Assembly (NCBI GenBank): GCA_035656495.1
Contig: DASRSL010000135.1
Coordinates: forward strand, 6,625-70,624
Reading direction: 5' to 3'
DNA length: 64,000 bases
DNA from: Roseiarcus sp035656495
GTDB lineage: Bacteria > Pseudomonadota > Alphaproteobacteria > Rhizobiales > Beijerinckiaceae
Position numbers and translations under genes: made by a program
In this document: positions 43,302 through 51,431 of the stretch, piece by piece
How the letters are laid out: every line of letters starts with the position of its first letter
How positions within the stretch are numbered: the stretch's first letter is position 1
The notes under the pieces: generated by a model
Database searches by the model: none
Told to the model about the DNA's origin: nothing
Seen by the model: only the letters and a program-made list of their open reading frames with translations

Positions 43302-43682
43302 TCAGTCCTTGTGGATCGCCCAGGGGCCCGGACCGGCGGCGGCGAGATAGAGGAAAACGAAGCAGTACATCACCGCCAGCTCGCCCATGTTGATCACCGG
43401 AAAGAAGCTCTTCGGGGCATGGGCCATGAAATAGGCAACGGCCATGTAGCCCGACAGCACGAAGGCGACCGGACGGGTGAACAGGCCGAGCGTGATGAGG
43501 ATGCCGCCGACCAGCTCCATGGCGCCGGTGAAATAGAGCATCGCCCCAGCCTCCTGCATCGGCAGATGCGGAAAGCCGAGCAGCTTGCCGGTGCCATGTT
43601 CGAGGAACAGCAGTCCGGTCATGATGCGCAGCACGGACAGCAGCGGCGCCGCCCATGACCGGGGCAGGATGGTCAAGCTCAT
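43302..43682 (-). CDS. DoxX-family membrane protein
   Basis: A 126-residue protein with four hydrophobic segments. Typical DoxX text: PLLSVLRIMTGLLFLEHGTG, KLLGFPHLPM, AMELVGGILITLGLFTRPVA and FFPVINMGELAVMYCFVFLY. The family takes part in quinone or thiosulfate-linked redox and stress responses. A paralogue is at 48171-48590. It is convergent with the YcbK gene (5 bases between stops). Confidence 0.9.
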   Translation of the reverse strand: MSLTILPRSWAAPLLSVLRIMTGLLFLEHGTGKLLGFPHLPMQEAGAMLYFTGAMELVGGILITLGLFTRPVAFVLSGYMAVAYFMAHAPKSFFPVINMGELAVMYCFVFLYLAAAGPGPWAIHKD

Positions 43683-43830
43683 GTCACGCCTCCTCGAGTG
43701 CGCTTCGGCAAGATTCGCCGGCTCATCGCCGTCTCAACGCATTCCGAGGACATTCGTTTCCATGACCCTGGCGCAGCGACTCCGATCCTGCCCGATCGCG
43801 GAACGGTCGAGCTCGCCCCGGCGGGCGGCC
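43683..43830. other. Intergenic region upstream of doxX-type gene
   Basis: Part of a 562-base stretch (43683-44244) without a gene. This part should hold the DoxX promoter; no clear hexamers are seen. The rest of the stretch contains the dispersed repeat and the palindrome listed next. Confidence 0.4.
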
Positions 43831-44015
43831 CGATTCCCTGCGGCAGGGAAAAAAGCAGCGAAACTTCTTGAATTTCGGCCGATTCGGGTGGAAGGGACGC
43901 CGAAAGACCAACGATTCGAGGCGGTTTCGGAAAAATTCCCTACGCGCCCGAACAGGGGCATTTTCCAGGCCATCAGGGAACTGAACTTCCCTATTCGACC
44001 GACTGCAGGGATAAC
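43831..44015 (-). repeat. Dispersed repeat, copy 2
   Basis: Aligns in inverse orientation with 17490-17672. The palindrome TTCCCTG-CGG-CAGGGAA marks one end (43834-43850), and CTGCAGGGATAAC the other. GGGAA/TTCCC words recur every 15-30 bases. No coding potential is seen. Confidence 0.65.
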
Positions 44016-44101
44016 TCCCGCCTTGATGCGCCGCCGGTTCGACGCTTTCCGCGCGAGCGTCCGGCCCAAAAGATCGGATGAATCAAGAGCGTGAAACGAA
44101 A

Positions 44102-44127
44102 CAAATCAACGTCGATTTGTTGATTTG
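44102..44127. promoter_or_regulatory. Operator-like inverted repeat
   Basis: CAAATCAAC (44102-44110) and GTTGATTTG (44119-44127) are perfect 9-base arms around GTCGATTT; the nested AAATC...GATTT adds a second, overlapping dyad. It lies in the 562-base gap downstream of the ArsR-rhodanese gene and upstream of DoxX. No T-run follows it in either direction, so a protein site is more likely than a terminator. Confidence 0.45.
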
Positions 44128-44244
44128 GACCTCGCCCTCCGGCATGGCTCCATCACCGGGCGCATAAGGTCGACTGTAGCGACTCCAGCGCTCCGATCGT
44201 TCCCGATCGCGGGAACCGTCGGAGTTTATCGCATGAGCGGTCGG

Positions 44245-44925
44245 CTACGTGCACAAGGCGGCGCCGCTCTCCGTCGGCAGGCCGGCGGCGCGCCACTCGG
44301 GAAACCCGTCCTCAAGCCGCCGGGCGTGGAATCCATGGGCGCGCAAGATCGACACCGCCTCAATCGCGAACACGCAGTACGGCCCTCGGCAATAGGCGAC
44401 GATCTCCTGATCTCTGGGCAATTCGGCGAGGCGGCGCCCGAGGGCGGCGAGAGGAACGCTCACGGCGCCCGGCAGGTGGCCGAGGCCGAACTCGTCCTCC
44501 GGCCGTACGTCGAGCACGATCGCCAGCCCGTCCCGGAGCCGCTGAATGAGGTCCTCCCGCGACACCGGCTCCAATTCGTCCCGGGCGCGGAAGTAGGTCG
44601 ACAACACCTGCTGAACTTCCGCGGTATTGCGTTCGCCGACGCGTCCGAGCGCGCGCAGGAGCGGAACCACATCCTCGGCGCCGGCGAGGCCGTAAAGCAC
44701 CCATTTCCCCTCGCGTCGGCCGTCCGCCAGCCTCGCGCGCCGCAGGATCTGGAGATGACGGGAGGTGTTGGCGAAACTGAGCCTGGTTCGGTCCGAGAGG
44801 TCTTCGACGCTCCGCTCCCCCTGCCCCAAATGCTCCAGCAATTCCAGGCGGTGTGCGTGCCCGAGCGCCTGCGCGATCTCGGCGAGGCGCGCGAAAATCG
44901 CCTGCTTGGGACTTCCGCTTGACAC
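44245..44925 (-). CDS. ArsR-family regulator fused to a rhodanese domain
   Basis: A 226-residue fusion read from GTG 44925, 6 bases after GAGAGGA. Residues 1-100 are an ArsR winged helix (QAIFARLAEIAQALGHAHRL, ELLEHLGQGERSVEDLSDRT, NTSRHLQILRRARLADGRRE). Residues about 120-220 are a rhodanese domain (LAIVLDVRPEDEFGLGHLPG) with active loop VAYCRGPYCVFAIEAV. A persulfide on the loop cysteine could be the signal. The gene is divergent from a persulfide-dioxygenase-like gene, so sulfane-sulfur sensing is a fair inference. Confidence 0.9.
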   Translation of the reverse strand: MSSGSPKQAIFARLAEIAQALGHAHRLELLEHLGQGERSVEDLSDRTRLSFANTSRHLQILRRARLADGRREGKWVLYGLAGAEDVVPLLRALGRVGERNTAEVQQVLSTYFRARDELEPVSREDLIQRLRDGLAIVLDVRPEDEFGLGHLPGAVSVPLAALGRRLAELPRDQEIVAYCRGPYCVFAIEAVSILRAHGFHARRLEDGFPEWRAAGLPTESGAALCT

Positions 44926-44945
44926 GCAAATCCTCTCGCGCAATC

Positions 44946-44964
44946 ATTCAACAAAGTGATTGAA
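44946..44964. promoter_or_regulatory. Candidate ArsR-type operator
   Basis: In the 81-base divergent gap, ATTCAA (44946-44951) and TTGAA (44960-44964) form an inverted repeat (TTCAA-N8-TTGAA). ArsR-type sulfur regulators use ATTCAAT-like dyads, so this is the likely binding site controlling both directions. Confidence 0.5.
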
Positions 44965-45006
44965 CATTGTCGGGCGGCCGCCGTCAAGCCATAGAGGAGG
45001 AATCCG

Positions 45007-45741
45007 ATGATCGTCCGCCAGTTTCTGCATCGCGACCCCGTTGCGATCTCCTATTTGCTCGGCTGCGTCGGCAAGGGGGTTGGCGCAGTCGTCGACCCGC
45101 TATTTCCGATCGAGCCCTATTTCCAGGCCGCTGAAGCCGAGCGGACGCCGATTCGCATCGTCGTCGACACCCATCTGCACGCCGATCACGTTTCCGCCGG
45201 CCGGGCGCTGGCCGAGGCCGCCGGCGCATCTTACGTCCTGCATGAAAGCGCCGAGACCGGCTTCGCCTTCGAGCGCACGCGGGACGGCGAGGCGCTCGAA
45301 CTCGGCAATGTCACATTTTCCTTCCTGCACACTCCCGGGCACACGCCAGAGCACCTGAGCTTGCTGGTGACGGACCGAACGCGCGCGCCGGAGCCCTGGA
45401 TGCTCGTCTCCGGCCACACGCTGATGGTGGGCGACGTCGGACGGACCGAGCTCGCCAGCGATGCGGCGCAAGGAGCGAAAACCCTGTTCGCCTCGCTCGC
45501 GCGATTGCGGACGCTGCCCGACCACATCGAAGTCCTGCCGGGCGCATACGCGGGCTCGGTATGCGGACGCGGGCTCAGCGGCAATCCGCGCTCGACGATC
45601 GGTTTCGAACGGCGGTTCAACGGGGCGTTCCGTGTCGAGGACGAAGAAGAGTTCGTGGCCCTCATGCTGAAAGAAATTCCGCCCCCGCCGCCGCGCGCGG
45701 CGGAGATCCGAGCGGCCAATGCGGGCTTCGCGGGAGCGTAG
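45007..45741 (+). CDS. MBL-fold metallo-hydrolase (persulfide dioxygenase/ETHE1-like)
   Basis: A 244-residue metallo-beta-lactamase fold protein. The ligand motif is VDTHLHADHVSAGRALA, the second metal region is FLHTPGHTPEHLSLL, and LVSGHTLMVGDVGRTEL carries the bridging Asp. The pattern THLHADH and GHTPxH with DVGRT matches persulfide dioxygenases and related hydrolases that oxidise glutathione persulfide. A GGAGGAATCC site precedes the ATG. It is divergent from the ArsR-rhodanese gene and upstream of an MFS gene. Confidence 0.88.
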   Translation: MIVRQFLHRDPVAISYLLGCVGKGVGAVVDPLFPIEPYFQAAEAERTPIRIVVDTHLHADHVSAGRALAEAAGASYVLHESAETGFAFERTRDGEALELGNVTFSFLHTPGHTPEHLSLLVTDRTRAPEPWMLVSGHTLMVGDVGRTELASDAAQGAKTLFASLARLRTLPDHIEVLPGAYAGSVCGRGLSGNPRSTIGFERRFNGAFRVEDEEEFVALMLKEIPPPPPRAAEIRAANAGFAGA

Positions 45742-45749
45742 ATTGCGGA

Positions 45750-45840
45750 GGGCCTCGAAGGTCGCGCCAGAGGATGCTTCCGGCGCCGCCCGCGTCCCCG
45801 GATCGTCCTTCGAGGCCCCTTCGGGGCGCCTCACCGCCCT
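45750..45840 (-). repeat. Dispersed intergenic repeat, shorter copy
   Basis: Aligns with the reverse complement of the inner part of 47205-47368 (shared GGATCGTCCTTCGAGGCC, CCTTCGGGG and CCAGAGGA blocks). It fills most of the 138-base gap before the MFS gene and lacks the outer GTCTGTTTCAAAAG ends. Confidence 0.6.
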
Positions 45841-45879
45841 CGGTGCGGTTTCTCTCGGCGAACGTCGCGAGGAATAAAC

Positions 45880-47127
45880 TTGGCGGCGAAACCAGTCGCT
45901 TCCAGTCCGCCCGGCGTTCGGCTCGGCCTGCGCGAGAACTTGCCGCAGTTCTTGCTGCTCATCCTGGTCAACGCCTTCGTCGGCGGCATGGTGGGCCTCG
46001 AGCGCACGGTCGTGCCCCTGATCGGAACCGAAGAGTTCCACATCGAGTCCACAGCCGCCGTGACCTCCTTCATCGTGAGTTTCGGCGTCGTCAAGGCGCT
46101 GACCAACCTGGTTTCCGGCCAGCTTGCCGACACTTGGGGCCGCAAGCGGGCGCTCGTGCTCGGCTGGGCATGCGGGCTTCCCGTGCCTTTCCTGATCATC
46201 TGGGCGCCGAGCTGGCCGTGGATCGTCGCCGCCAATGTGCTCCTCGGCGTGAACCAGGGTCTGGCCTGGTCGATGACGGTCATCATGAAGATCGACCTCG
46301 TGGGGCCGAGATCGCGCGGGCTCGCGGTCGGGCTCAACGAGTTCGCCGGGTATCTCGCGGTCGGCTTCACCGCATGGCTGACCGGCTACATCGCGGCGCA
46401 GTCCGCATTGCGGCCCGACCCGTTCTACATCGGGATTGTCTACGCCGTGTGTGGCTTTGGGCTCTCCATCCTTTTCGTGCGCGACACGCGCGAGCATGTC
46501 CGTCTGGAGCTGGCGGCTCATGGGCATAAGCCGGCGCCGGCTCCATTCCGGGAAGTGTTTGCGCGGACGTCTTTCAAGGACCGCAACCTGTTTGCAGCCT
46601 GCCAGGCCGGGCTCGTGAACAATCTGAACGACGGGATGAGCTGGGGCCTGTTCCCCTTGTTCTTCGCCAGCCTCGGCCTCGGGGTCGAGCGCATCGGGGT
46701 TCTCAAGGCCGTCTATCCCGCCGCCTGGGGAATCCTGCAGACCTTGACCGGTCCGCTCAGCGACCGCTGGGGCCGCAAGGGCCTCATCGCGTCGGGCATG
46801 TGGGTGCAGGCGGTCGGCCTGTTCCTGACTGCGGCGACGGGCGCCTTCGGATGGTGGCTCTTGGCGAGCCTGCTCATCGGCGTCGGCACGGCGATGGTCT
46901 ATCCGACCCTGCTCGCCGCCGTGTCCGACGCGTCGCACCCTTCCTGGCGCGCGCGTTCGTTGAGCGTCTATCGGTTCTGGCGCGACCTCGGCTATGCGAT
47001 CGGGGCCCTGAGCGCCGGGATCATCGCCGACGCGTTCGGCTTCGCCGCGGCCATCGCCGCCGTCGCGGCGCTGACTTTTCTGTCGGGCGTCGTCGCCGCC
47101 GTCGCCATGAAGGAGACCCGGCCCTGA
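45880..47127 (+). CDS. MFS transporter
   Basis: A 415-residue carrier with about 12 membrane segments, starting at TTG 45880 behind GAGGAATAAAC. The MFS loop 2-3 motif appears as GQLADTWGRKRALVLG and again in the second half as GPLSDRWGRKGLIASG. Other blocks: NAFVGGMVGLERTVVPLIG at the start and WRDLGYAIGALSAGIIADAF near the end. It follows the persulfide-dioxygenase-like gene and may export or import a sulfur compound, but the substrate is not readable from sequence. Confidence 0.9.
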   Translation: MAAKPVASSPPGVRLGLRENLPQFLLLILVNAFVGGMVGLERTVVPLIGTEEFHIESTAAVTSFIVSFGVVKALTNLVSGQLADTWGRKRALVLGWACGLPVPFLIIWAPSWPWIVAANVLLGVNQGLAWSMTVIMKIDLVGPRSRGLAVGLNEFAGYLAVGFTAWLTGYIAAQSALRPDPFYIGIVYAVCGFGLSILFVRDTREHVRLELAAHGHKPAPAPFREVFARTSFKDRNLFAACQAGLVNNLNDGMSWGLFPLFFASLGLGVERIGVLKAVYPAAWGILQTLTGPLSDRWGRKGLIASGMWVQAVGLFLTAATGAFGWWLLASLLIGVGTAMVYPTLLAAVSDASHPSWRARSLSVYRFWRDLGYAIGALSAGIIADAFGFAAAIAAVAALTFLSGVVAAVAMKETRP

Positions 47128-47204
47128 CGGAGCGCCATCGGAGCCGCGATCGCGGCCGCCAAAGCCATCGTATTCTGACGGGCTCCCGCGCCCGCGTGCC
47201 CAGT

Positions 47205-47368
47205 GTCTGTTTCAAAAGCCCGCTGCCCTCGTCCTGAGGAGCCCCGAAGGGGCCTCGAAGGACGATCCAATGGCGCGGGCGCGGCAAGCGTCCTCTGGAG
47301 CATCCTTCGAAGCCCTTTGCTTTCGCAAAGGGCGCCTCAGGATGAGGTCCATGACTTTTGAAACAGAC
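47205..47368. repeat. Dispersed intergenic repeat with terminal inverted repeats
   Basis: A 164-base element between convergent genes, bounded by GTCTGTTTCAAAAG and its exact reverse complement. Inside are two hairpins, one around GAGGAGCCCCGAAGGGGCC and one around CCCTTTGCTTTCGCAAAGGG. Such elements are common in Hyphomicrobiales genomes. A shorter copy is at 45750-45840. Confidence 0.75.
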
Positions 47369-47370
47369 TC

Positions 47371-47973
47371 TCACGCAGCCGAAAGCTTGGCGGCCGCCTT
47401 CGCAATGAGCTCGCCCTGGCGCCGCGCGCCGTCGAGCTCGATTTTGCTCGGCTGACGCTGGCCCTGCGCGCCGGCGATCGTCGTCGCGCCGTAAGGCGCG
47501 CCGCCAACCACCTCGTCGAGAGTCATCATTCCGGCATGGCTGTAGGGCAGCCCGACGATGATCATGCCGAAGTGCAGGAGGTTGGCGATGATGGAGAAGA
47601 GCGTCATCTCGTTGCCGCCGTGCTGGGTGGCGGTCGAGCTGAACGCGCCGCCGACCTTGCCCTCCATGGCGCCGCTCATCCACAATTGGCCGGCCTGCTC
47701 CCAGAAGGCGCCCATCGCCGAGGGCATGCGGCCGAACCGGGTCGGCGCGCCGACCACGATCGCGTCGTAGTTCGGGAGGTCGCCGACGGTGGCGACCGGC
47801 GCGGGCTGATCGAGCTTGAAATAAGCCGCCTTGGCGATCGCCTCGGGGACCGTCTCCGGCACGCGTTTGACATCGACCGTCGCGCCGGTGGCGCGCGCGC
47901 CCTCGGCGACAGCGTAGGCCATCGTCTCGATGTGGCCGTAGCTGGAATAATAGAGCACTAACACCTTGGTCAT
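47371..47973 (-). CDS. wrbA: NAD(P)H:quinone oxidoreductase WrbA
   Basis: A 200-residue flavodoxin-like quinone reductase. The FMN phosphate loop is LVLYYSSYGHIETMAYAVAE; YDAIVVGAPTRFGRMPSAMG binds the isoalloxazine, and AFSSTATQHGGNEMTLFSII plus PYSHAGMMTLDEVVGGAPYG are typical for WrbA. It performs two-electron reduction of quinones, avoiding semiquinone radicals. A GGAGGGCTGA site precedes the ATG. It is downstream of DoxX, pirin and nitroreductase genes on the same strand, a set usually linked to electrophile and oxidative stress. Confidence 0.95.
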   Translation of the reverse strand: MTKVLVLYYSSYGHIETMAYAVAEGARATGATVDVKRVPETVPEAIAKAAYFKLDQPAPVATVGDLPNYDAIVVGAPTRFGRMPSAMGAFWEQAGQLWMSGAMEGKVGGAFSSTATQHGGNEMTLFSIIANLLHFGMIIVGLPYSHAGMMTLDEVVGGAPYGATTIAGAQGQRQPSKIELDGARRQGELIAKAAAKLSAA

Positions 47974-48137
47974 TCAGCCCTCCTGTTGAAGAGTGTTTGC
48001 GGGACGCCAGCTCAACGCGGCAAACTTCCGCGCGTTCAACCGGCGCAACTAATCGCGTCGTCATGCCGCTGTACGCGGGGTGTCCCGTCAGGGCGACCCG
48101 CATGCAGGCCTCGGCTAAGACAACCCGCCACGACAAC

Positions 48138-48166
48138 TGTCAATCCCCGCTTTCGCAGGGATGACA
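48138..48166. repeat. REP-like palindrome
   Basis: TGTCAATCCCCGC and its near-complement GCAGGGATGACA enclose TTTC: arms TGTCA and TGACA at the ends and GC-rich inner pairs with one unpaired base. It lies in the gap between wrbA and the DoxX gene and is of the kind repeated many times in related genomes. Confidence 0.55.
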
Positions 48167-48170
48167 GACA

Positions 48171-48590
48171 TCACTCCTTGTCGACCGCCCAGGGGCCGGG
48201 GCCCGCCGCGGCCAGGTAGAGGAAGATGAAGCAGTAGAGCAGCGCCGGCTCGCCCATGTTGATCGCCGGGAAGAAGCTCATCGGGAAATGCGCCATGAAA
48301 TAACCGACCGCCATGAAGCCCGAGAGGACAAAGGCGACCGGGCGGGTGAACAGGCCGAGCACGATCAGCGCGCCGCCCACAAGCTCGATCGTGCCGGTGA
48401 AATAGAGCAACCCGGTCGGCATCTTGTCGATGAAGGGCAGGCCGTGCGGGAAGCCGAGGAGCTTGCCGGTGCCGTGCTCGAGAAACGCCAGGCCGGCCAT
48501 GATGCGCAGCACGGACTGCAGCGCCGGGGCAAGCGACTTCGGAATGACGGTCCAGGCCGCCGTGGAGTGGGGCAAAGTCGTTGAGCTCAT
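48171..48590 (-). CDS. DoxX-family membrane protein
   Basis: A 139-residue paralogue of the protein at 43302-43682, with the same blocks: ALQSVLRIMAGLAFLEHGTG, KLLGFPHGLPFIDKMPTG, TIELVGGALIVLGLFTRPVA, FFPAINMGEPALLYCFIFLY and the ending GPGPWAVDKE. It has four hydrophobic segments. It lies 27 bases after the pirin gene, probably in one transcript with nitroreductase and pirin. Confidence 0.92.
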   Translation of the reverse strand: MSSTTLPHSTAAWTVIPKSLAPALQSVLRIMAGLAFLEHGTGKLLGFPHGLPFIDKMPTGLLYFTGTIELVGGALIVLGLFTRPVAFVLSGFMAVGYFMAHFPMSFFPAINMGEPALLYCFIFLYLAAAGPGPWAVDKE

Positions 48591-48617
48591 TTCATCTCCT
48601 CGTTTTTCACTCGCTTG

Positions 48618-49496
48618 TCAGAGAACCTTCGTCTTTTGGTCGAAGAAGGAGCGCGGGCCGGCCTCAGAGGGCGCGGTCAGCCGCCCCGCCCGCAGGTCCA
48701 CGAACGCCTCGAGAATTTCCTCGCGGGTGTTCATGACGAACGGGCCGCCCATCGCGACCGGCTCGTCGATGACGGGACTCGCGTAGAACAGGAGCCGCGT
48801 TCTGCCGCCGGGCGCCGAAGCGACGAGGCTCGTATCTTCGCTGGGCAGCGCAGCCCACGCGACCTCGCCCGCCCGAACCCTTTGCGCGTTGGCGCCGAGC
48901 AGAGCCTCGCCTTCGACAACGAGGGCGAAGGCCCGCTCGCCCGCCGCAACGGTCAGCTCCAGCGTCGCGCCGGCCTCGAGCGTCGCATCGACGAGGGTCA
49001 TCGGCCAGGCGGTGGCGTGCGGAACGGCGACTTCGCCCAGTCGACCCGCATAGAGGCGCGCCTCTGTCCCATCTCCTCGAAGGAGGCCGACGTCCGCCAG
49101 GCGGACGTCACGATAGCCGGCTTGAGTGCGCTTGAGACGCGCCGGCAGGTTGAGCCAGAGCTGAAGCGACCGTACGCCGCCCGGTCCCGGCAGCTCGCTG
49201 TGCAGGACGCCTCCGCCTGCGGTCATGAATTGCGCATCGCCGGCGCGAAGCCGCCCCTCTCCTCCGATATGGTCCTTGTGCAGAAGCTCGCCCGCCAGCA
49301 CGAACGTCACCGTCTCCATGCCGCGGTGCGGGTGGGTCGGAAATCCGGCCGGCGGCGCAAACCAGTCCTCGGCCATGAGCAGGAACGGGCTATGCTCGGC
49401 GACCTTCTCCGGCGCGATCACCAGACGAGCGCGGTGATTGAGGCCTCGGTCTTCAGCAAGGCCGCCGCGCTCGACGCTCTTGATCTCGAGGCTCAT
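48618..49496 (-). CDS. Pirin family protein
   Basis: A 292-residue bicupin. The N-terminal cupin holds the metal-ligand set in GFPTHPHRGMETVTFVLAGE, KDHIGGEGRLRAGDAQFMTA, and GGGVLHSELPG. The C-terminal half has LVASAPGGRTRLLFYASPVI and EPVAMGGPFVMNTREEILEA. Pirins bind iron or other metals, and some have quercetinase activity. It lies between the nitroreductase (11 bases upstream) and DoxX genes. Confidence 0.93.
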   Translation of the reverse strand: MSLEIKSVERGGLAEDRGLNHRARLVIAPEKVAEHSPFLLMAEDWFAPPAGFPTHPHRGMETVTFVLAGELLHKDHIGGEGRLRAGDAQFMTAGGGVLHSELPGPGGVRSLQLWLNLPARLKRTQAGYRDVRLADVGLLRGDGTEARLYAGRLGEVAVPHATAWPMTLVDATLEAGATLELTVAAGERAFALVVEGEALLGANAQRVRAGEVAWAALPSEDTSLVASAPGGRTRLLFYASPVIDEPVAMGGPFVMNTREEILEAFVDLRAGRLTAPSEAGPRSFFDQKTKVL

Positions 49497-49506
49497 GCGA
49501 GGCTCT

Positions 49507-50118
49507 TCAGAGAAACTTCGCCATCTGGTCGAACGCGAGGCGCGGGCTGCGCGGGAAGAGCTTGGCGTCGTCGCCGTAGCCGATGTTGATGATGACGTTG
49601 GCCTTGATCGTCCCTTCGGGGAAGAACTCCGCCTCGACCTTGCCGGCGTCGAAGCCGGTCATCGGGCCAGCGTCGAGACCGACGGCGCGCAGCGCGAGGA
49701 TCAGATAGGCGGCCTGGAGCGTGCCGTTCTGGAAGGCGCTGCGGGCGGCGAACTCCGGCGCGCCCGAGAACCAGCTCTTGGCGTCGGCGTGCGGGAAGAG
49801 AAACGGCAGGTGCTCGTAAAACTTCAGATCGTAGCCGGCGATGGCGACGACCGGCGCGGCCATGGTCTTATCAACGTTGCCCGGCGACATGGCCGGGCGG
49901 AGCCGCTCCTTCGCCTCACTGGACCTCAGGAAGAGAACGCGCAGCGGCTGCTGGTTCGCAGAGGTCGGCCCCATCTTGGCGAAATCCAGCGCCTCGACGA
50001 GCAATTGATCGGGGACGGGGCGGTCGAGGAAAGCATTGTGGGTGCGCGCTTGAGTGAAGACCTGGGCGAGCGCGGCCGCGCCGACGCCGGCTCCACGAAC
50101 ATTCTTGACCTCGGTCAT
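49507..50118 (-). CDS. Nitroreductase-family protein (malonic semialdehyde reductase RutE-like)
   Basis: A 203-residue FMN-dependent reductase starting at ATG 50118 after GGAGGCGACTC. Blocks: FTQARTHNAFLDRPVPDQLL, LDFAKMGPTSANQQPLRVLF, NGTLQAAYLILALRAVGLDA and GPMTGFDAGKVEAEFFPEGT, which resemble RutE of pyrimidine degradation. No other rut genes are near; here it probably reduces a nitro, quinone or aldehyde electrophile together with WrbA. It is divergent from the LysR regulator. Confidence 0.9.
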   Translation of the reverse strand: MTEVKNVRGAGVGAAALAQVFTQARTHNAFLDRPVPDQLLVEALDFAKMGPTSANQQPLRVLFLRSSEAKERLRPAMSPGNVDKTMAAPVVAIAGYDLKFYEHLPFLFPHADAKSWFSGAPEFAARSAFQNGTLQAAYLILALRAVGLDAGPMTGFDAGKVEAEFFPEGTIKANVIINIGYGDDAKLFPRSPRLAFDQMAKFL

Positions 50119-50220
50119 GAGTCGCCTCCTTGCGATGCGCTGCAACATGGGCGCTTGCTTTCATCAGTACAACTGGATTAATTATGATGGTTTCTATCTG
50201 TCTGCGAGATGGGTAGCGCC

Positions 50221-51174
50221 ATGATCGACGCCTTGACGCTCGACCAGATGCGGATCTTCGTCGCCGCCGTCGACGAGGGCAGCTTTTCCGCCGCCGCGCG
50301 AAAGCTCGGCCGCGTGCAGTCGGCGGTGAGCCAGTCGGTGGCGGCGCTCGAGGGCCACCTCGGGGTGGCCCTGTTCGACCGATCCGGCAAGACGCCGCGC
50401 CTCACCCCGGCCGGCGTCGCGCTTGCCAAGGACGCGCGCCGCCTCCTCGAGGGCGCGGTTGCGCTGAAGCGACGAGCCGCGTGCATCGCCGACAAAGTCG
50501 AGCCGGAGCTCGTGTTAGCGGTGGACGGGATCTTTCCGCATCAGCCGCTGATCGCGAGCCTGAAAGCACTGCGCGACGAGTTTCCGGCCGTGCCGGTTTC
50601 CATCTTCACCGAGACGTTAGGCGGCTCCGAGCAGCGCCTGCGCGACGGCGTGGCGCAATTCGCCATCTATCCGATGCCTCCCTCCGGGTTCGGCGACCTC
50701 GCGGCCGATTTTCTCGCCGCGATCGACATTCTCGCCGTCGTCAGCGTCGACCATCCGTTGGCGAGCGAGCCTGAGCCGATCGCCCGCGAGACCCTCGAGC
50801 CGCATGTCCAGCTGGTTCTGACCGACAGGACGCCGCTGACCCAGAATTTCAGCGGCGGCATCGTCAGCCATCACATCTGGCGGTTCGCCGACCTCTCGAC
50901 CCGGCTCGAATTCCTGCTCGCCGGCTTCGGATGGTGCCGGATGCCCGCCCATCTCGTCGTCGGACCGATCGCCGGGGGGAGGCTCAAGGCACTCAAGCTC
51001 GCCGAGTCCAGCGCCTTCCAGTTCCTCGCCCATGTCGTTCACGTGCGCGGCCAGGAGATCGGCCGCGCGGGACGCTGGCTGATCGAGGATCTGCGGGCGC
51101 GGATGGCGGAGCGGCGACCGTCCGGAACAGGCGCCGGCCCCCCACGCCAGTCTGGGCCGCTCGGGCGCAGCTAG
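50221..51174 (+). CDS. LysR-family transcriptional regulator
   Basis: A 317-residue regulator (321 if the ATG at 50209 is used). The helix-turn-helix is LTLDQMRIFVAAVDEGSFSA and AARKLGRVQSAVSQSVAALE. The effector domain starts at ELVLAVDGIFPHQPLIASLK. It is divergent from the nitroreductase-pirin-DoxX-WrbA cluster and likely activates it. The TAG stop lies in the first bases of a MITE-like repeat (51173), so the present C-terminus may have been created by that insertion. An AT-rich promoter region (50165-50200) separates it from the cluster. Confidence 0.92.
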   Translation: MIDALTLDQMRIFVAAVDEGSFSAAARKLGRVQSAVSQSVAALEGHLGVALFDRSGKTPRLTPAGVALAKDARRLLEGAVALKRRAACIADKVEPELVLAVDGIFPHQPLIASLKALRDEFPAVPVSIFTETLGGSEQRLRDGVAQFAIYPMPPSGFGDLAADFLAAIDILAVVSVDHPLASEPEPIARETLEPHVQLVLTDRTPLTQNFSGGIVSHHIWRFADLSTRLEFLLAGFGWCRMPAHLVVGPIAGGRLKALKLAESSAFQFLAHVVHVRGQEIGRAGRWLIEDLRARMAERRPSGTGAGPPRQSGPLGRS

Positions 51175-51304
51175 GGCAATCGGGCGAAGTAGGCCCTGTG
51201 ACTGATGGACGCCCTCCCGCCCCCCTTGTGGGGGCGGGAGGGGTGGGGGGTCGCGCTGCCGTCTCCGATAGGTGAGGAGGAAATCGCCGTCGCCCGATTG
51301 CCCT
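51173..51304. repeat. MITE-like repeat, copy 2 (short form)
   Basis: A 132-base element with the same left end AGGGCAATCGGGCGAAGT and the right end TCGCCCGATTGCCCT as copy 1 at 8832-9025. The left half is nearly identical (TCGCGCTGCCGTCTCCGATA shared), while most of the right hairpin arm is deleted. GCGCAGC occurs on both sides close to the ends (51165-51171 and 51308-51314), a possible short target duplication. Confidence 0.75.
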
Positions 51305-51431
51305 AGAGCGCAGCCAAGCCGCCTTGCCGACATGGCGTCACTCTGGCATGTTACTCTGCGCTGGCGCAAACCAAGCGCGCCGGTCCGATCGGGATTTCGA
51401 ACGGACGTAAATGAAGAGGGAGGACGTCGCA

